From contig NZ_MTBQ01000004.1 of the NCBI RefSeq assembly GCF_002153375.1, positions 372,001 to 436,000 on the forward strand: 64,000 nt of DNA, written 5' to 3'. Made by a program: the position numbers and the translations under genes. Under the pieces are notes generated by a model that did not search any database, was not told the origin of the DNA, and was given only the letters and a program-made list of their open reading frames with translations. The DNA is from Oceanobacillus rekensis. GTDB lineage: Bacteria; Bacillota; Bacilli; Bacillales; Amphibacillaceae. Positions 38,986 through 51,242 of the stretch are shown in pieces (positions within the stretch are counted from its first letter, which is position 1; each line of letters opens with the position of its first letter).

Positions 38986-39417
38986 ATGAAAATTACGAAT
39001 GAGCTCCACACCAAGACAGAGCCGATATATACAAGGCAAACAAACGGTGACAATCAGATTTTTAATAAGATGGTTCAGACCCAGACCCAGAGTTTAAAAC
39101 AGCAGGAATTACAGCAGTTGATACAGAATATTATTGCACAAGGAAATAAATTAGCCAGATACCGATCATTTCGGGAATTCGCTAAATTTAAGCGAATGGT
39201 AAAGGGATTTTTACAGGAAACAGTTAAGAATGGCTATGGCATGCAGAAATCACATAGCTTTGGATTAAATGGAAATCGCCATTTAACTATTGTCAAGCAA
39301 GTCGATGAAAAGTTAGTCGAGCTTACAGAAGAATTGATGAATCAGGAAAAGAAGACAGTAGATATCTTGGGCCTTATTGGAGAAATCAAGGGATTACTGA
39401 TTAATATATATACGTAG
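38986..39417 (+). CDS. yaaR: YaaR family protein (DUF327)
   Basis: A 143-residue, mostly helical, lysine- and glutamine-rich protein between darA and holB, equal to YaaR of B. subtilis in place and length. Conserved-looking segments are RYRSFREFAKFKRMVKGFLQE and VKQVDEKLVELTEELM. No signal peptide, membrane segment or catalytic motif is visible, and I know of no established function. The ATG at 38986 follows AAAGGGGGGCTGAGCCG. Gap to holB 66 nt without terminator. Confidence 0.88.
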   Translation: MKITNELHTKTEPIYTRQTNGDNQIFNKMVQTQTQSLKQQELQQLIQNIIAQGNKLARYRSFREFAKFKRMVKGFLQETVKNGYGMQKSHSFGLNGNRHLTIVKQVDEKLVELTEELMNQEKKTVDILGLIGEIKGLLINIYT

Positions 39418-39483
39418 TTTTTCACACTGCTAAAAAGCATTACAGTGTGAATGAATCTTTTTACTTTGAAGGCGGGTACACAT

Positions 39484-40473
39484 ATGAAGACATGGTCAGA
39501 GGTTGCCAAGGTGCAGCCACTCGCAAGCAGAATAATAATAAACAGTATAAAAAAAGGCCGGGTTTCTCATGCGTATTTGCTTCAAGGTGAACATGGAACG
39601 GGGAAAGAAGCCATTTCATTATTGATTGCAAAAGGGCTATTCTGTACGAGTAAATCAAGTGTGGAACCGTGTCATGAATGTAATAATTGTAAGCGGATTG
39701 AATCCGGTAATCACCCAGATGTCCATTGGATCGCACCGGAAGGACAATCGATTAAAATAGAGCAAGTAAAAAATTTGCAAAAAGAGTTTATTTATTCAGG
39801 TGTGGAATCGAATCAAAAGGTTTATATTATTAAGGATGCAGATACACTTACAGTTAACGCTGCAAACAGGATACTTAAATTTTTGGAAGAACCGAGTAAA
39901 CAGACTACAGCGATTATGCTAACGGAGAATAGTCAGTCCATCATTCCTACCATCCGTTCACGCTGTCAGGTTATTGATTTGCAGCCGCTAAATACGGAAA
40001 CCTTCCAAAATCAATTAATTGAAAATGGGATGGAAAGAAATGATGCCGTGTTAATGAGTGCGTTGACCAATAACTTTGCAGAGGCATTTAGATGGAATGA
40101 AGATGCGTGGTTTGCAGAAGCAAGAAAATTAGTGGTACAATTAGTAGAAATGTATACAATAAAGCCGGAAGACGTCTATCTTTTTATTCACAATCACTGG
40201 GTTCCTCATTTTAAGGATCGGAAAGAACAGGAGCAGGGATTGGATTTATTGCTTTTGGCTTTTAAAGATATCCTTTATAACCATATAGGAAATGAAGGTG
40301 CATACGCCTTTTTCACCCTTAATAATGAATTAGTTGAGAAGGCTGCAATGTCCTTTTCCCAGGAACAATTAGTGAATACGTTGAATCTCGTTCTGAAGGC
40401 AAAAAGGAAATTGAAGCAAAATGTTCAACCAACACTTGTGATTGAACAATTGGCACTTCAAATACAGAGGTGA
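39484..40473 (+). CDS. holB: DNA polymerase III subunit delta'
   Basis: HolB is the stationary stator subunit of the clamp loader that works with DnaX, encoded at 31794. The 329-residue length equals that of B. subtilis. It has a DnaX-like fold with a degenerate P-loop (GEHGTGKEA), the four zinc cysteines CTSKSSVEPCHECNNCKR, and the SRC motif IPTIRSRCQVIDLQ. The start is the ATG at 39484 after GAAGGCGGGTACACAT. The stop is 4 nt before ricT. Confidence 0.95.
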   Translation: MKTWSEVAKVQPLASRIIINSIKKGRVSHAYLLQGEHGTGKEAISLLIAKGLFCTSKSSVEPCHECNNCKRIESGNHPDVHWIAPEGQSIKIEQVKNLQKEFIYSGVESNQKVYIIKDADTLTVNAANRILKFLEEPSKQTTAIMLTENSQSIIPTIRSRCQVIDLQPLNTETFQNQLIENGMERNDAVLMSALTNNFAEAFRWNEDAWFAEARKLVVQLVEMYTIKPEDVYLFIHNHWVPHFKDRKEQEQGLDLLLLAFKDILYNHIGNEGAYAFFTLNNELVEKAAMSFSQEQLVNTLNLVLKAKRKLKQNVQPTLVIEQLALQIQR

Positions 40474-40477
40474 AATA

Positions 40478-41302
40478 ATGATAGAGGTTATCGGTGTTCG
40501 CTTTAAAAAAGCGGGTAAAATATATTATTTTGATCCAGGCAAAGGAAATATCTCCAGCGATAGTTATGTTATTGTGGAGACAGTTCGCGGAATTGAATTC
40601 GGAAAAGTTGTCATTACGAATAAACAAGTGGATGAAGAAGATGTTGTCCTTCCCTTGAAAAAGGTTATTCGCGTAGCTGATGAGAAAGATAAATTGTCAG
40701 TTGTCGAGAATCAAGAACAAGCTGAAAAGGCTTTTCATATATGTTCAGATAAAATATTGCAACATAGGTTGGATATGAACCTGGTAGAAGTTGAATATAC
40801 ATTTGACCGTAATAAAATTATTTTCTATTTTACGGCAGATGGCAGGGTCGATTTCCGCAACCTGGTAAAAGATCTGGCTTCCATGTTTAAAACAAGAATT
40901 GAACTGCGCCAAATTGGAGTTCGCGATGAGGCAAAAATGCTTGGTGGTATTGGTCCGTGTGGCAGAATGCTCTGTTGCTCCACTTTTTTAGGTGATTTTG
41001 AGCCAGTTTCCATCAAAATGGCAAAGGATCAAAACCTTTCACTAAATCCAGCAAAAATATCAGGATTATGTGGCAGATTGATGTGTTGCCTGAAGTATGA
41101 AAACGATGATTATGAAACAGCAAAGCGTGATTTACCGGATATTGGGGAAGCTATTAAAACCCCATTTGGAAAAGGAAAAGTCGTTGGATTGAATATACTC
41201 GAACGACTTGTCCAAATCGAAATCCCGGAAAAGGAACGCGTTGTTGAATATACATTAGATGAATTGATAGAAGAGGGAATTTTAGCGCAAGCCACAGAAT
41301 GA
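40478..41302 (+). CDS. ricT: RicT/YaaT, iron-sulfur regulator of RNase Y
   Basis: A 274-residue PSP1-domain protein. The cysteine-rich core GPCGRMLCCSTFL and GLCGRLMCCLKYE supplies the ligands with which RicT binds [4Fe-4S] clusters in a complex with RicA and RicF; the complex directs RNase Y cleavage and affects sporulation, competence and biofilm in B. subtilis. The start is the ATG at 40478 after AGAGGTGAAATA. It is tightly packed between holB (4 nt) and yabA (14 nt). Confidence 0.95.
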   Translation: MIEVIGVRFKKAGKIYYFDPGKGNISSDSYVIVETVRGIEFGKVVITNKQVDEEDVVLPLKKVIRVADEKDKLSVVENQEQAEKAFHICSDKILQHRLDMNLVEVEYTFDRNKIIFYFTADGRVDFRNLVKDLASMFKTRIELRQIGVRDEAKMLGGIGPCGRMLCCSTFLGDFEPVSIKMAKDQNLSLNPAKISGLCGRLMCCLKYENDDYETAKRDLPDIGEAIKTPFGKGKVVGLNILERLVQIEIPEKERVVEYTLDELIEEGILAQATE

Positions 41303-41316
41303 TGAGGTGAGTGGGC

Positions 41317-41664
41317 GTGGGGAACAGAGAAATTTTTGACCAGGTTTCTGATATGGAGAAGCAAATTGGCGAGTTGTATGAGCAACTTGGTGATCTAAAG
41401 AAAAGATTAAGTGATCTGCTTGAGGAGAATCACCGTCTTGCTGTTGAAAACCACAATTTGCGTCATCACCTGGATCATACGGAAGCAGTTAAAGATAAGA
41501 CTGTCAAAAAAGGATCTACAAAAGGGAATCTTCCTGGTGAAGGATACGACAATCTCGCTAGGCTATATGAAGAAGGGTTCCACATTTGTAATCTTGAATT
41601 TGGGAGTCCAAGAAGAAATGAAGATTGTATTTTCTGTCTTGATTTCTTCGACAAAACAAAATAA
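41317..41664 (+). CDS. yabA: Replication initiation control protein YabA
   Basis: YabA restrains initiation by binding DnaA and DnaN. The 115-residue protein starts with a long coiled coil ([30 protein letters not shown], residues 9-50) that tetramerises, a short linker, and a C-terminal zinc domain with [17 protein letters not shown] and CIFCLDFF. The start is taken as GTG at 41317, 6 nt after GAGGTGA; an in-frame GTG at 41311 sits too close to it. Both partners, dnaA and dnaN, are in this window. Confidence 0.94.
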   Translation: MGNREIFDQVSDMEKQIGELYEQLGDLKKRLSDLLEENHRLAVENHNLRHHLDHTEAVKDKTVKKGSTKGNLPGEGYDNLARLYEEGFHICNLEFGSPRRNEDCIFCLDFFDKTK

Positions 41665-41790
41665 ATTTACTTTCTGTATTCTTTATAGGGAGTAACAATT
41701 GCTGTCTCATAACCCGAGGCAGCTTTCTTTTCAATTAAGCGGAAATTCGTAAACGCTTATTAATAATGTAAATGATGTAAGGAGTTAATG

Positions 41791-42534
41791 ATGGTACAGT
41801 TATTTGACGATGAACGGATTGATTATTTACTGAACGACGCGTGCATGCGGATTATTCAAAGTCCCACTGCTTTTGCTTTTTCACTCGATGCTGTCTTGCT
41901 TGCCCATTTTGCTTATGTACCAGTAAAAAAGGGAAGAATATTAGATTTATGTACGGGAAATGGAGTTATTCCACTTCTCCTCACAAAAAGGACGAATGCA
42001 AGGATTATCGGTGTAGAAATCCAGGAAAGAATCTTTCAAATGGCAGAAAGAAATGTAGAATTGAATGATATGTTCGATCAACTCCAAATAATCCATGGAG
42101 ATTTAAAAGAAATGCAACCAGTGTTGGGCCAGAGCAGTTTTGATGTAGTGACTTGTAATCCACCGTATTTTAAAACACCGTCAGACACAGAACATAATCA
42201 TAATGAATTTTTGACGATTGCCAGACATGAAGTATGTTGTACATTGGAAGATGTTATAAAGGCATGTAAATTGCATGTTAGACCAGGGGGAAAGGTCGCG
42301 ATGGTACACAGACCTGGAAGACTGGTTGATATCATCGAGCAATTTAGAAAATATAAGCTTGAACCGAAACGAATGCAACTTGTCTACCCTAAAAAGGGAA
42401 AGAATGCGAATATGCTATTGGTTGAAGGCATTCGGGATGGAAAGTCAGATTTGAAAATCTTGCCACCTTTATATATATATGAGGGAGACGGATCCTATAC
42501 GAAAGAAGCAGGAGAAATTATTTATGGCAAGTGA
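41791..42534 (+). CDS. tRNA1(Val) adenine-N6-methyltransferase family protein (YabB)
   Basis: A 247-residue class I SAM methyltransferase with motif [16 protein letters not shown] and the catalytic NPPY motif in [11 protein letters not shown], which marks N6-adenine or similar nitrogen methylation. E. coli TrmN6 modifies A37 of tRNA-Val; B. subtilis YabB lies at this same place. I choose the ATG at 41791, 6 nt after AAGGAG, rather than that at 41788. The 3' end overlaps the yazA start by 11 nt. Confidence 0.88.
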   Translation: MVQLFDDERIDYLLNDACMRIIQSPTAFAFSLDAVLLAHFAYVPVKKGRILDLCTGNGVIPLLLTKRTNARIIGVEIQERIFQMAERNVELNDMFDQLQIIHGDLKEMQPVLGQSSFDVVTCNPPYFKTPSDTEHNHNEFLTIARHEVCCTLEDVIKACKLHVRPGGKVAMVHRPGRLVDIIEQFRKYKLEPKRMQLVYPKKGKNANMLLVEGIRDGKSDLKILPPLYIYEGDGSYTKEAGEIIYGK

Positions 42535-42814
42535 ACATATCGTTTACATTTTACGCTGTAAGGATGATAGTCTTTATACTGGATATACAAATAATTTAGA
42601 AAACCGGCTGAACATGCATGAAAGTGGCAAAGGTGCAAAATATACAAGAGGCAGAGGACCATTTAAAGTAGTGTATGTCGAAACATTTAGTACAAAAGAA
42701 GAAGCCATGAAGATGGAATACCAGATTAAAAAACTTTCCCGAAAAGATAAACAACTGCTCATAGGGGAATTGTCGAAGGAAGGTTTACCGCATGAAAACA
42801 CAAAAAAGCTTTGA
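42524..42814 (+). CDS. yazA: GIY-YIG nuclease superfamily protein YazA
   Basis: A 96-residue stand-alone GIY-YIG domain of the UPF0213 family. The signature is [23 protein letters not shown], with the conserved ARG-type region [17 protein letters not shown] and glutamate further on. Activity of these small proteins is mostly unproven. The start is the ATG at 42524 after AGGAG. It overlaps both neighbours: 11 nt with the methyltransferase and 23 nt with rsmI, so the three genes form one translational unit. Confidence 0.92.
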   Translation: MASEHIVYILRCKDDSLYTGYTNNLENRLNMHESGKGAKYTRGRGPFKVVYVETFSTKEEAMKMEYQIKKLSRKDKQLLIGELSKEGLPHENTKKL

Positions 42815-43667
42815 TGATGAAACAAAAGGGGCACTTTACGTTGTCCCAACCCCAATTGGGAATCTGGAAGATATTACATACCGAGCATTGAAGGTTCTCC
42901 GTTCTGCTGACTTAATCGCTGCAGAGGATACGAGAAATACGAAAAAGTTACTTAATCACTTTGATATTCCTACTCATTTAATCAGTTACCATGAACATAA
43001 TAAATTAGCTCGCGAGGAACAATTACTAGAGCGGATTGAACGAGGTGAATTAATTGCTGTCGTCAGTGATGCAGGAATGCCGGCAATATCTGATCCTGGA
43101 TTTGAAATCGTTCAGGCGGTGATTGAAAGAGATCTAAAGGTGGTTGTCTTGCCCGGAGCAAATGCAGCATTATGTGGACTCGTAGGATCTGGTCTTCCTT
43201 CAAGCGAGTTTTATTTCTATGGTTTCTTGCCACGAAAGAAAAAAGATAAGATGGAAGAGTTAGAACGCTTGAAACGGCTAAAAGCAAGCCTCTTATTTTA
43301 TGAATCCCCATATCGGATAAAAGATACTTTAAAAGCTATCCAAGAACAGCTTGGAACACGGCGCATTGCAATCGCCCGTGAATTGACGAAACGATTTGAA
43401 GAGTTTGTACGCGGCACTACTGAAGAGCTGATTACTTGGGCAGAAGAGAATGAAATGAGGGGCGAATTTGTTATTATAGTAGAAGGCGGCAATGAATCTA
43501 CAGAAGACCAAGCTGATCCTGATTGGTGGGAGGAACTTAGCGTTGTGGATCATGTGGACTACTATATTAGAGAGAAAAGTTATTCGAGTAAAGATGCGAT
43601 CAAGCAGACGGCTGTTGATAGAAAGATTCCTAAACGAGATGTATATCAAGCCTATCACATTAAATAA
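42792..43667 (+). CDS. rsmI: 16S rRNA 2'-O-ribose C1402 methyltransferase
   Basis: RsmI methylates the ribose of C1402 in the ribosomal P site. The 291-residue tetrapyrrole-methylase fold protein begins LYVVPTPIGNLEDITYRAL, has AAEDTRNTKKLL, SDAGMPAISDPGF and PGANAALCGLVGSGLP, all typical of RsmI (YabC/YraL). The last 60 residues form the C-terminal domain with IKQTAVDRKIPKRDVYQAYHIK. Translation begins inside yazA. The next 377 nt carry a family A repeat and then the convergent abrB. Confidence 0.95.
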   Translation: MKTQKSFDDETKGALYVVPTPIGNLEDITYRALKVLRSADLIAAEDTRNTKKLLNHFDIPTHLISYHEHNKLAREEQLLERIERGELIAVVSDAGMPAISDPGFEIVQAVIERDLKVVVLPGANAALCGLVGSGLPSSEFYFYGFLPRKKKDKMEELERLKRLKASLLFYESPYRIKDTLKAIQEQLGTRRIAIARELTKRFEEFVRGTTEELITWAEENEMRGEFVIIVEGGNESTEDQADPDWWEELSVVDHVDYYIREKSYSSKDAIKQTAVDRKIPKRDVYQAYHIK

Positions 43668-43714
43668 ATCGGCTTTTTATAAAATATTTTACTTTTCTTT
43701 CTTCATACTTTCTA

Positions 43715-43940
43715 TAAAGTGCGAAGTAAATGCTAGGTTCTTTAAGTACGTGCTTTTCCCGCATCTGGGGTCGCTGCGGGCGGATGCGCACCTTAGGGCA
43801 CGGCCTCAGCCTCCCGCGGGAAGCGAAGTATATTTCCCAGAGCGGTCGTCGAAGAAACATATCTTAGTTCGTAGTTTAACTCTATTCTGTTAAAAGCAAC
43901 CATTCTTTTTGGTAGGACGAGTAACTGCGGTTTAAACCTA
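43715..43940 (+). repeat. Modular palindromic repeat, deleted copy (family A)
   Basis: The copy runs from AGTGCGAAGTAAATGCTAG to GGACGAGTAACTGCGG. It keeps the left arm of module 1 (TCGCTGCGGGCGGATGCGCA), CCTTAGGGCACGGCCTCAGCC and the right end of module 2 (GAAGTATATTTCCCAGAGCG), but the middle between them is gone compared with the copies at 10.1 and 47.7 kb. No gene is seen between rsmI and the abrB terminator. Confidence 0.8.
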
Positions 43941-43959
43941 TTAGCAGAAGGTCAGAATA

Positions 43960-43995
43960 AAAAGAGTTGACGTGCTAGTTGCAGGCGTCAACTCT
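43960..43995 (-). terminator. Terminator of abrB
   Basis: On the minus strand GAGTTGACG (43994-43986) pairs with CGTCAACTC (43972-43964), followed by TTTTTATT. Confidence 0.8.
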
Positions 43996-44044
43996 CAGTA
44001 AGACTTAGGTATTGATTTATTAAGTAACCAACGTATGCAGTTGG

Positions 44045-44320
44045 TTATTTTAAACGTGTTTGAATTTCGTCCATCAATGCGTTTGCACCCACGGGACTGA
44101 GCACCAGCTTACCATCTGCAAATGACAGGTTGTCATCTGAAACGTCACCAGTAATATGGCAAGTCATATTAGGTCTATATTTCTTTAAGATAATATTATC
44201 GTTTTGCACATGGATTTCTATTGTATCTCTTTCCTGGATATCCAGTGTGCGGCGAATTTCGATAGGTATGACTACACGACCCAGTTCATCGACCTTACGC
44301 ACAATTCCAGTAGACTTCAT
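44045..44320 (-). CDS. abrB: Transition state regulator AbrB
   Basis: AbrB represses post-exponential genes such as spoVG during growth. The 91-residue protein has the N-terminal SpoVT-AbrB swapped-hairpin domain (MKSTGIVRKVDELGRVVIPIEIRRTL) followed by YRPNMTCHITGDVSDDNLSFADGKLVLSP, as in B. subtilis AbrB. The start is the ATG at 44320 preceded by GGGGTGGAAACA on its strand; a GTG three codons upstream overlaps that site. A Spo0A box upstream suggests repression by Spo0A. Its paralogue spoVT begins at the window end. Confidence 0.95.
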   Translation of the reverse strand: MKSTGIVRKVDELGRVVIPIEIRRTLDIQERDTIEIHVQNDNIILKKYRPNMTCHITGDVSDDNLSFADGKLVLSPVGANALMDEIQTRLK

Positions 44321-44404
44321 TGTTTCCACCCCAATGTTGGTAAATAGGAATAAAAGCGATTCTCCTACTTATCTATAATTTTTCAACACAAAAAACCGCA
44401 ATTA

Positions 44405-44411
44405 TTCGACA
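44405..44411 (-). promoter_or_regulatory. Spo0A box upstream of abrB
   Basis: TGTCGAA on the minus strand is a perfect 0A box (TGNCGAA), 85 nt before the abrB start; a one-mismatch relative, TGTTGAA, lies at 44388-44382. abrB is a classic Spo0A-repressed gene. Confidence 0.55.
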
Positions 44412-44587
44412 TTATTTAAAAATAGATTACCAAGTTTAGCCAAGGGTGTCAATAGAGTTTTGCTATATAATAAGAAAATTTTATTTAGTTAATTAATTTT
44501 TCAAGAATAGATAGGATTTGCGCAGTATTTGGCAAATTACGTTATAATGGCTACAATAGATTTTATAAGATTTTGATCGATGGTTAA

Positions 44588-46627
<2,040 letters not shown>

Positions 46628-46636
46628 ATAATAAAT

Positions 46637-46672
46637 ACCCTGCTGGAAAACTTAGCAGGGTGTTTGTTTTTG
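46637..46672 (+). terminator. Terminator after metG
   Basis: Perfect 8-bp stem ACCCTGCT (46637-46644)/AGCAGGGT (46654-46661) followed by GTTTGTTTTT. Confidence 0.82.
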
Positions 46673-46841
46673 AATTCGGCGTAAATGCTCGAGGCTGTAC
46701 CCTAAGACGCACCTCTACCAAGAACGATACCGGACGGCAGCACTAGCGTAATACCTTTAGGAATATGCATAAAGTTATTTCGCATAGTTAATAGTGAGCG
46801 ATGCGCGACAGAGCCTAAATATATTAAAAAGGATGAGCAAT

Positions 46842-47609
46842 ATGTTATTTGATACACATGTGCATTTAAATGCAAGGCAATTTGAAGAAGATAGGGAAGA
46901 AACGATACAGCGGGCTCTTGATGCAGGGGTTCGCTATATGGTTGTCGTAGGATTTGATAGGGAAACCATTCCACTCGCCATTGAGATCGCTGAACAGAAT
47001 GAAACAATCTATGCTGCGGTCGGCTGGCATCCCGTCGATGCCATAGATATGACCGATGAGGATCTGCAATGGATCAAAGATTTGTCAGCACATCCAAAAG
47101 TTGTTGCGATTGGGGAAATGGGCCTTGATTATCATTGGGATAAGTCACCGAAGGAAGTTCAAAAGGAAGTCTTTCGTAAACAAATCCGTCTCGCAAAAGA
47201 AGTGAATATGCCGATTATCATTCATAATCGGGAAGCTACAGGGGATATCATTGAAATACTTAAAGAAGAAGAGGCTCGAGAGGTCGGTGGAATTATGCAC
47301 TGCTACAATGACTCTGTAGACTATGTACAAGCATGTTTGGATATGAACTTTTATATATCCCTCGGTGGTCCTGTAACCTTTAAAAATGCGCCATTACCGA
47401 AAGAGGTAGCTAAACAGGTACCATTGGGTCGATTACTGATTGAAACAGACGCACCATATTTAGCACCCCACCCAAACCGCGGTAAGCGAAATGAACCTGC
47501 ATACGTTAAATTGGTTGCAGAAAAAATCGCAGAATTAAGAGAGATGGATGTTGAAGAACTTAGTGAACGTACAACTAAGAACGGACTATCATTATTTGGA
47601 ATTAAATAA
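46842..47609 (+). CDS. TatD family metal-dependent DNase (YabD)
   Basis: A 255-residue amidohydrolase-fold nuclease equal in length to B. subtilis YabD. Metal ligands are visible in order: FDTHVHLN (residues 3-10), GEMGLDYHWD, IIIHNREA, IMHCYNDS and ETDAPYLAPHPNRGKRNEP. Relatives act as 3'-5' exonucleases in DNA repair or RNA decay. The start is the ATG at 46842 with AAGGATGAG upstream; an ATG three codons before is also possible. The 215-nt gap upstream holds the metG terminator and no gene. Confidence 0.93.
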   Translation: MLFDTHVHLNARQFEEDREETIQRALDAGVRYMVVVGFDRETIPLAIEIAEQNETIYAAVGWHPVDAIDMTDEDLQWIKDLSAHPKVVAIGEMGLDYHWDKSPKEVQKEVFRKQIRLAKEVNMPIIIHNREATGDIIEILKEEEAREVGGIMHCYNDSVDYVQACLDMNFYISLGGPVTFKNAPLPKEVAKQVPLGRLLIETDAPYLAPHPNRGKRNEPAYVKLVAEKIAELREMDVEELSERTTKNGLSLFGIK

Positions 47610-47685
47610 CTGTTAAAATGTTTTTAATATTTATATAAACTATGAAAGGAGATTGATACCAAGTCAGTCTCCTTTCATAGTTTAT

Positions 47686-48135
47686 ATAAAGTGCGAACTA
47701 ACTGCTAGTATGTGCTTTTACCGCCGTCCGGGATCGCTACGGGTGGATGCGCACCTTAGGGCACGGCCTCAGCCCCGAAGAGAAAACCACTCTTCTGGTC
47801 TTCGGACACGTGCTGTTCTAAGCAGGACAAGGAAGGCTTCGGCAGCTTTTGCATCTTCGTAAGAAAATTGGTTTGTATTTTCAAGGAGTCACCGCCCACA
47901 GCGATGCCGGACTGGTGAAGTTGTATGATACATTTTTTAACAATCACTAATGCAGTTACTAATTTGTAAACTTCTAACCATCTCTGGGAAATATACGAAG
48001 ACTCCAGTGGGAGGAAAGGCATCGGTGAGACTCTGAAATGCGTTAGCGTGAAGAGGCTCACCAGCCGCCCTAAGTGCGCGAAGTATATTTCCCAGAGCGT
48101 CGCCGAAGCTTCTTATTTGGTTAGTAGTTTACCTC
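47686..48135 (+). repeat. Modular palindromic repeat, long copy with internal insertion (family A)
   Basis: This fills most of the 710-nt gap before yabE. Module 1 arms lie at 47726-47746 and 47891-47911 (imperfect). Module 2 arms are perfect: CTCTGGGAAATATAC (47982-47996) and GTATATTTCCCAGAG (48083-48097). Compared with the copy at 10.1 kb, about 60 nt (AGGAAGGCTTCGGCAGCTTT onward) are inserted in module 1 between GTGCTGTTC and AAGGAGTCACCGCC. No protein is plausible here. Confidence 0.85.
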
Positions 48136-48265
48136 GATTACGTACCAGATAAATCAATTCATTCAAGCTCAGAAACAGTGGATCGTTCAGCGGCTTTTTA
48201 TGTTCCGTTGCCTCCGCATTTGTCCGTTGTAACCTAATTGTAAACAAACCGTAAAATGAATGGCT

Positions 48266-48294
48266 TTGACTTTGCATACACCAGTTTATATAAT
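48266..48294 (+). promoter_or_regulatory. Sigma-A promoter of yabE
   Basis: TTGACT (48266-48271), 17-bp spacer, TATAAT (48289-48294), 26 nt before the yabE start. Confidence 0.82.
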
Positions 48295-48319
48295 CAATTG
48301 GTAATAAGGGGGCAGGAGC

Positions 48320-49549
48320 ATGCGAAATTATTCAAAGCTATTGCCGGCATCGAAAATGAAGCTGGTTATTTCAAGTATTGGTGTTTTAGCACTACTTGTA
48401 TTTTCTGGATTTGTACTATTTGAAGCAACGAAAGCGGAAGTAGTTTTTGCAGAGAACGGAAAAGAACAAACAGTAAGCACGCACACAAATACAGTTGAAG
48501 ACTTGCTTGATGAATTAGGAATTACCATTGGACAGCATGATGAATTATCCCATGAAATGGACACACCCATTGAACATGGAATGTCTGTTGAATTCGAGGC
48601 TGCTAAGGAAATAAACGTTAGTATTGATGGAGTAGAAGAGACCTACTATACAACCACTGAGACAGTGGGAGCCTTTTTGGCAGATGAAAATCTTTCGTTT
48701 AAAGAACAAGATATCATATCACATAATGCGAAAGACTCAACCAAAGATGGATTACATATTGAAGTGTTAACTGCATACGAGGTTGCCATCAATGATGGTG
48801 GTAAAGTAAAGAAGATTTGGACAACCGATGGCACTGTAGAAGACTTATTGAATAAAGCCGAAGTAAAATACGACCAAAATAGTGAAGACAAAGTCGAACC
48901 TGCGCTTGATGAAGTAATAACAAAGGGTGACAAAGTTTCGATAGTTCGTGTTAGTGAGGAAGAAGAGGTCTTGATTGAACCATTGGCTTATAAAACTGAA
49001 AAACGTGAGGATGGATCCCTCCTAAAAGGGAATGAAAAGGTTATTTCAGAAGGTAAAGAAGGGACCGTTAAGAAAGTATATAAAGTTATAAAAGAAAATG
49101 GTAAAGAAGCGGAACGTGAGCTTGTTAATGAAGAGGTTACCGAAAGTGTTGCCCAAATTGTTGCTATTGGTACGAAAGAAAAAAAACAGGAATCAAATCT
49201 TGTTACAGCTGCAAGTAATCAATCAAATGCACAAGCCACATCGGCGAGTAATTCAGGTGGTAAAACGTTAACCATGACCGCTAGTGCATTTACTGCAGGA
49301 TGTAGTGGGTGTTCTGGGATGACTGCTACAGGAATTAACTTGAAAGCAAACCCAAATAAAAAAGTTATTGCCGTTGACCCAAACGTTATTCCTTTAGGAA
49401 CACGAGTATGGGTGGAAGGCTATGGAGAAGCGGTTGCTGGTGATACTGGTGGAAATATTAAAGGGAATCGTATTGATATTCATGTTCCAAATAAATCAGA
49501 AGCTTTTTCATGGGGGATTAAAACGGTCCAGGTAAAAGTTCTGGATTAA
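48320..49549 (+). CDS. yabE: Cell-wall protein YabE (DUF348-G5-3D domains)
   Basis: A 409-residue exported protein related to resuscitation-promoting factors. It has an N-terminal membrane anchor or signal (KLVISSIGVLALLVFSGFVLF), DUF348 repeats (about 36-75, 90-135 and 150-190), a G5-like domain around residues 205-285, a serine/asparagine-rich linker, and a C-terminal 3D domain (MTASAFTAGCSGCSGMTATG through GNRIDIHV) whose three aspartates are the likely catalytic centre of a lytic transglycosylase. It is placed before rnmV as in B. subtilis. In B. subtilis antisense RNA controls yabE; I cannot tell here. Confidence 0.93.
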   Translation: MRNYSKLLPASKMKLVISSIGVLALLVFSGFVLFEATKAEVVFAENGKEQTVSTHTNTVEDLLDELGITIGQHDELSHEMDTPIEHGMSVEFEAAKEINVSIDGVEETYYTTTETVGAFLADENLSFKEQDIISHNAKDSTKDGLHIEVLTAYEVAINDGGKVKKIWTTDGTVEDLLNKAEVKYDQNSEDKVEPALDEVITKGDKVSIVRVSEEEEVLIEPLAYKTEKREDGSLLKGNEKVISEGKEGTVKKVYKVIKENGKEAERELVNEEVTESVAQIVAIGTKEKKQESNLVTAASNQSNAQATSASNSGGKTLTMTASAFTAGCSGCSGMTATGINLKANPNKKVIAVDPNVIPLGTRVWVEGYGEAVAGDTGGNIKGNRIDIHVPNKSEAFSWGIKTVQVKVLD

Positions 49550-49586
49550 TGATGTAATTATATATTTTTATAAAATGGGAAAAGAT

Positions 49587-49618
49587 GCTCTTATCATGCT
49601 ATGATGATAAGAGCTTTT
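49587..49618 (+). terminator. Terminator after yabE
   Basis: Perfect 11-bp stem GCTCTTATCAT (49587-49597)/ATGATAAGAGC (49604-49614) followed by TTTT. Confidence 0.85.
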
Positions 49619-49677
49619 ACATTCTATTTCACAAACAGGTTATAACTCGTATGACCGCATTTATTGGAGGAAATCTT

Positions 49678-51115
<1,438 letters not shown>

Positions 51116-51160
51116 GAATGCAGCTATTGCTCATGACTGGGTAATAGTTGCATTCTTTTT
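51116..51160 (+). terminator. Terminator after rsmA
   Basis: GAATGCAGCTATT (51116-51128) pairs with AATAGTTGCATTC (51143-51155, one mismatch), then TTTTT. Confidence 0.83.
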
Positions 51161-51242
51161 CATATCCTAATAAATCCAGTGAGGAACAGGTGCCCTGATA
51201 TCCTCATAGTCTATAGGAGAACGAAGTCTAAGAGGTGGATAT

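Noticed and set aside
43492-43893. 133-codon open frame running from rsmI into the repeat
   Set aside because: Its first half is an off-frame reading of rsmI and its second half is repeat DNA.
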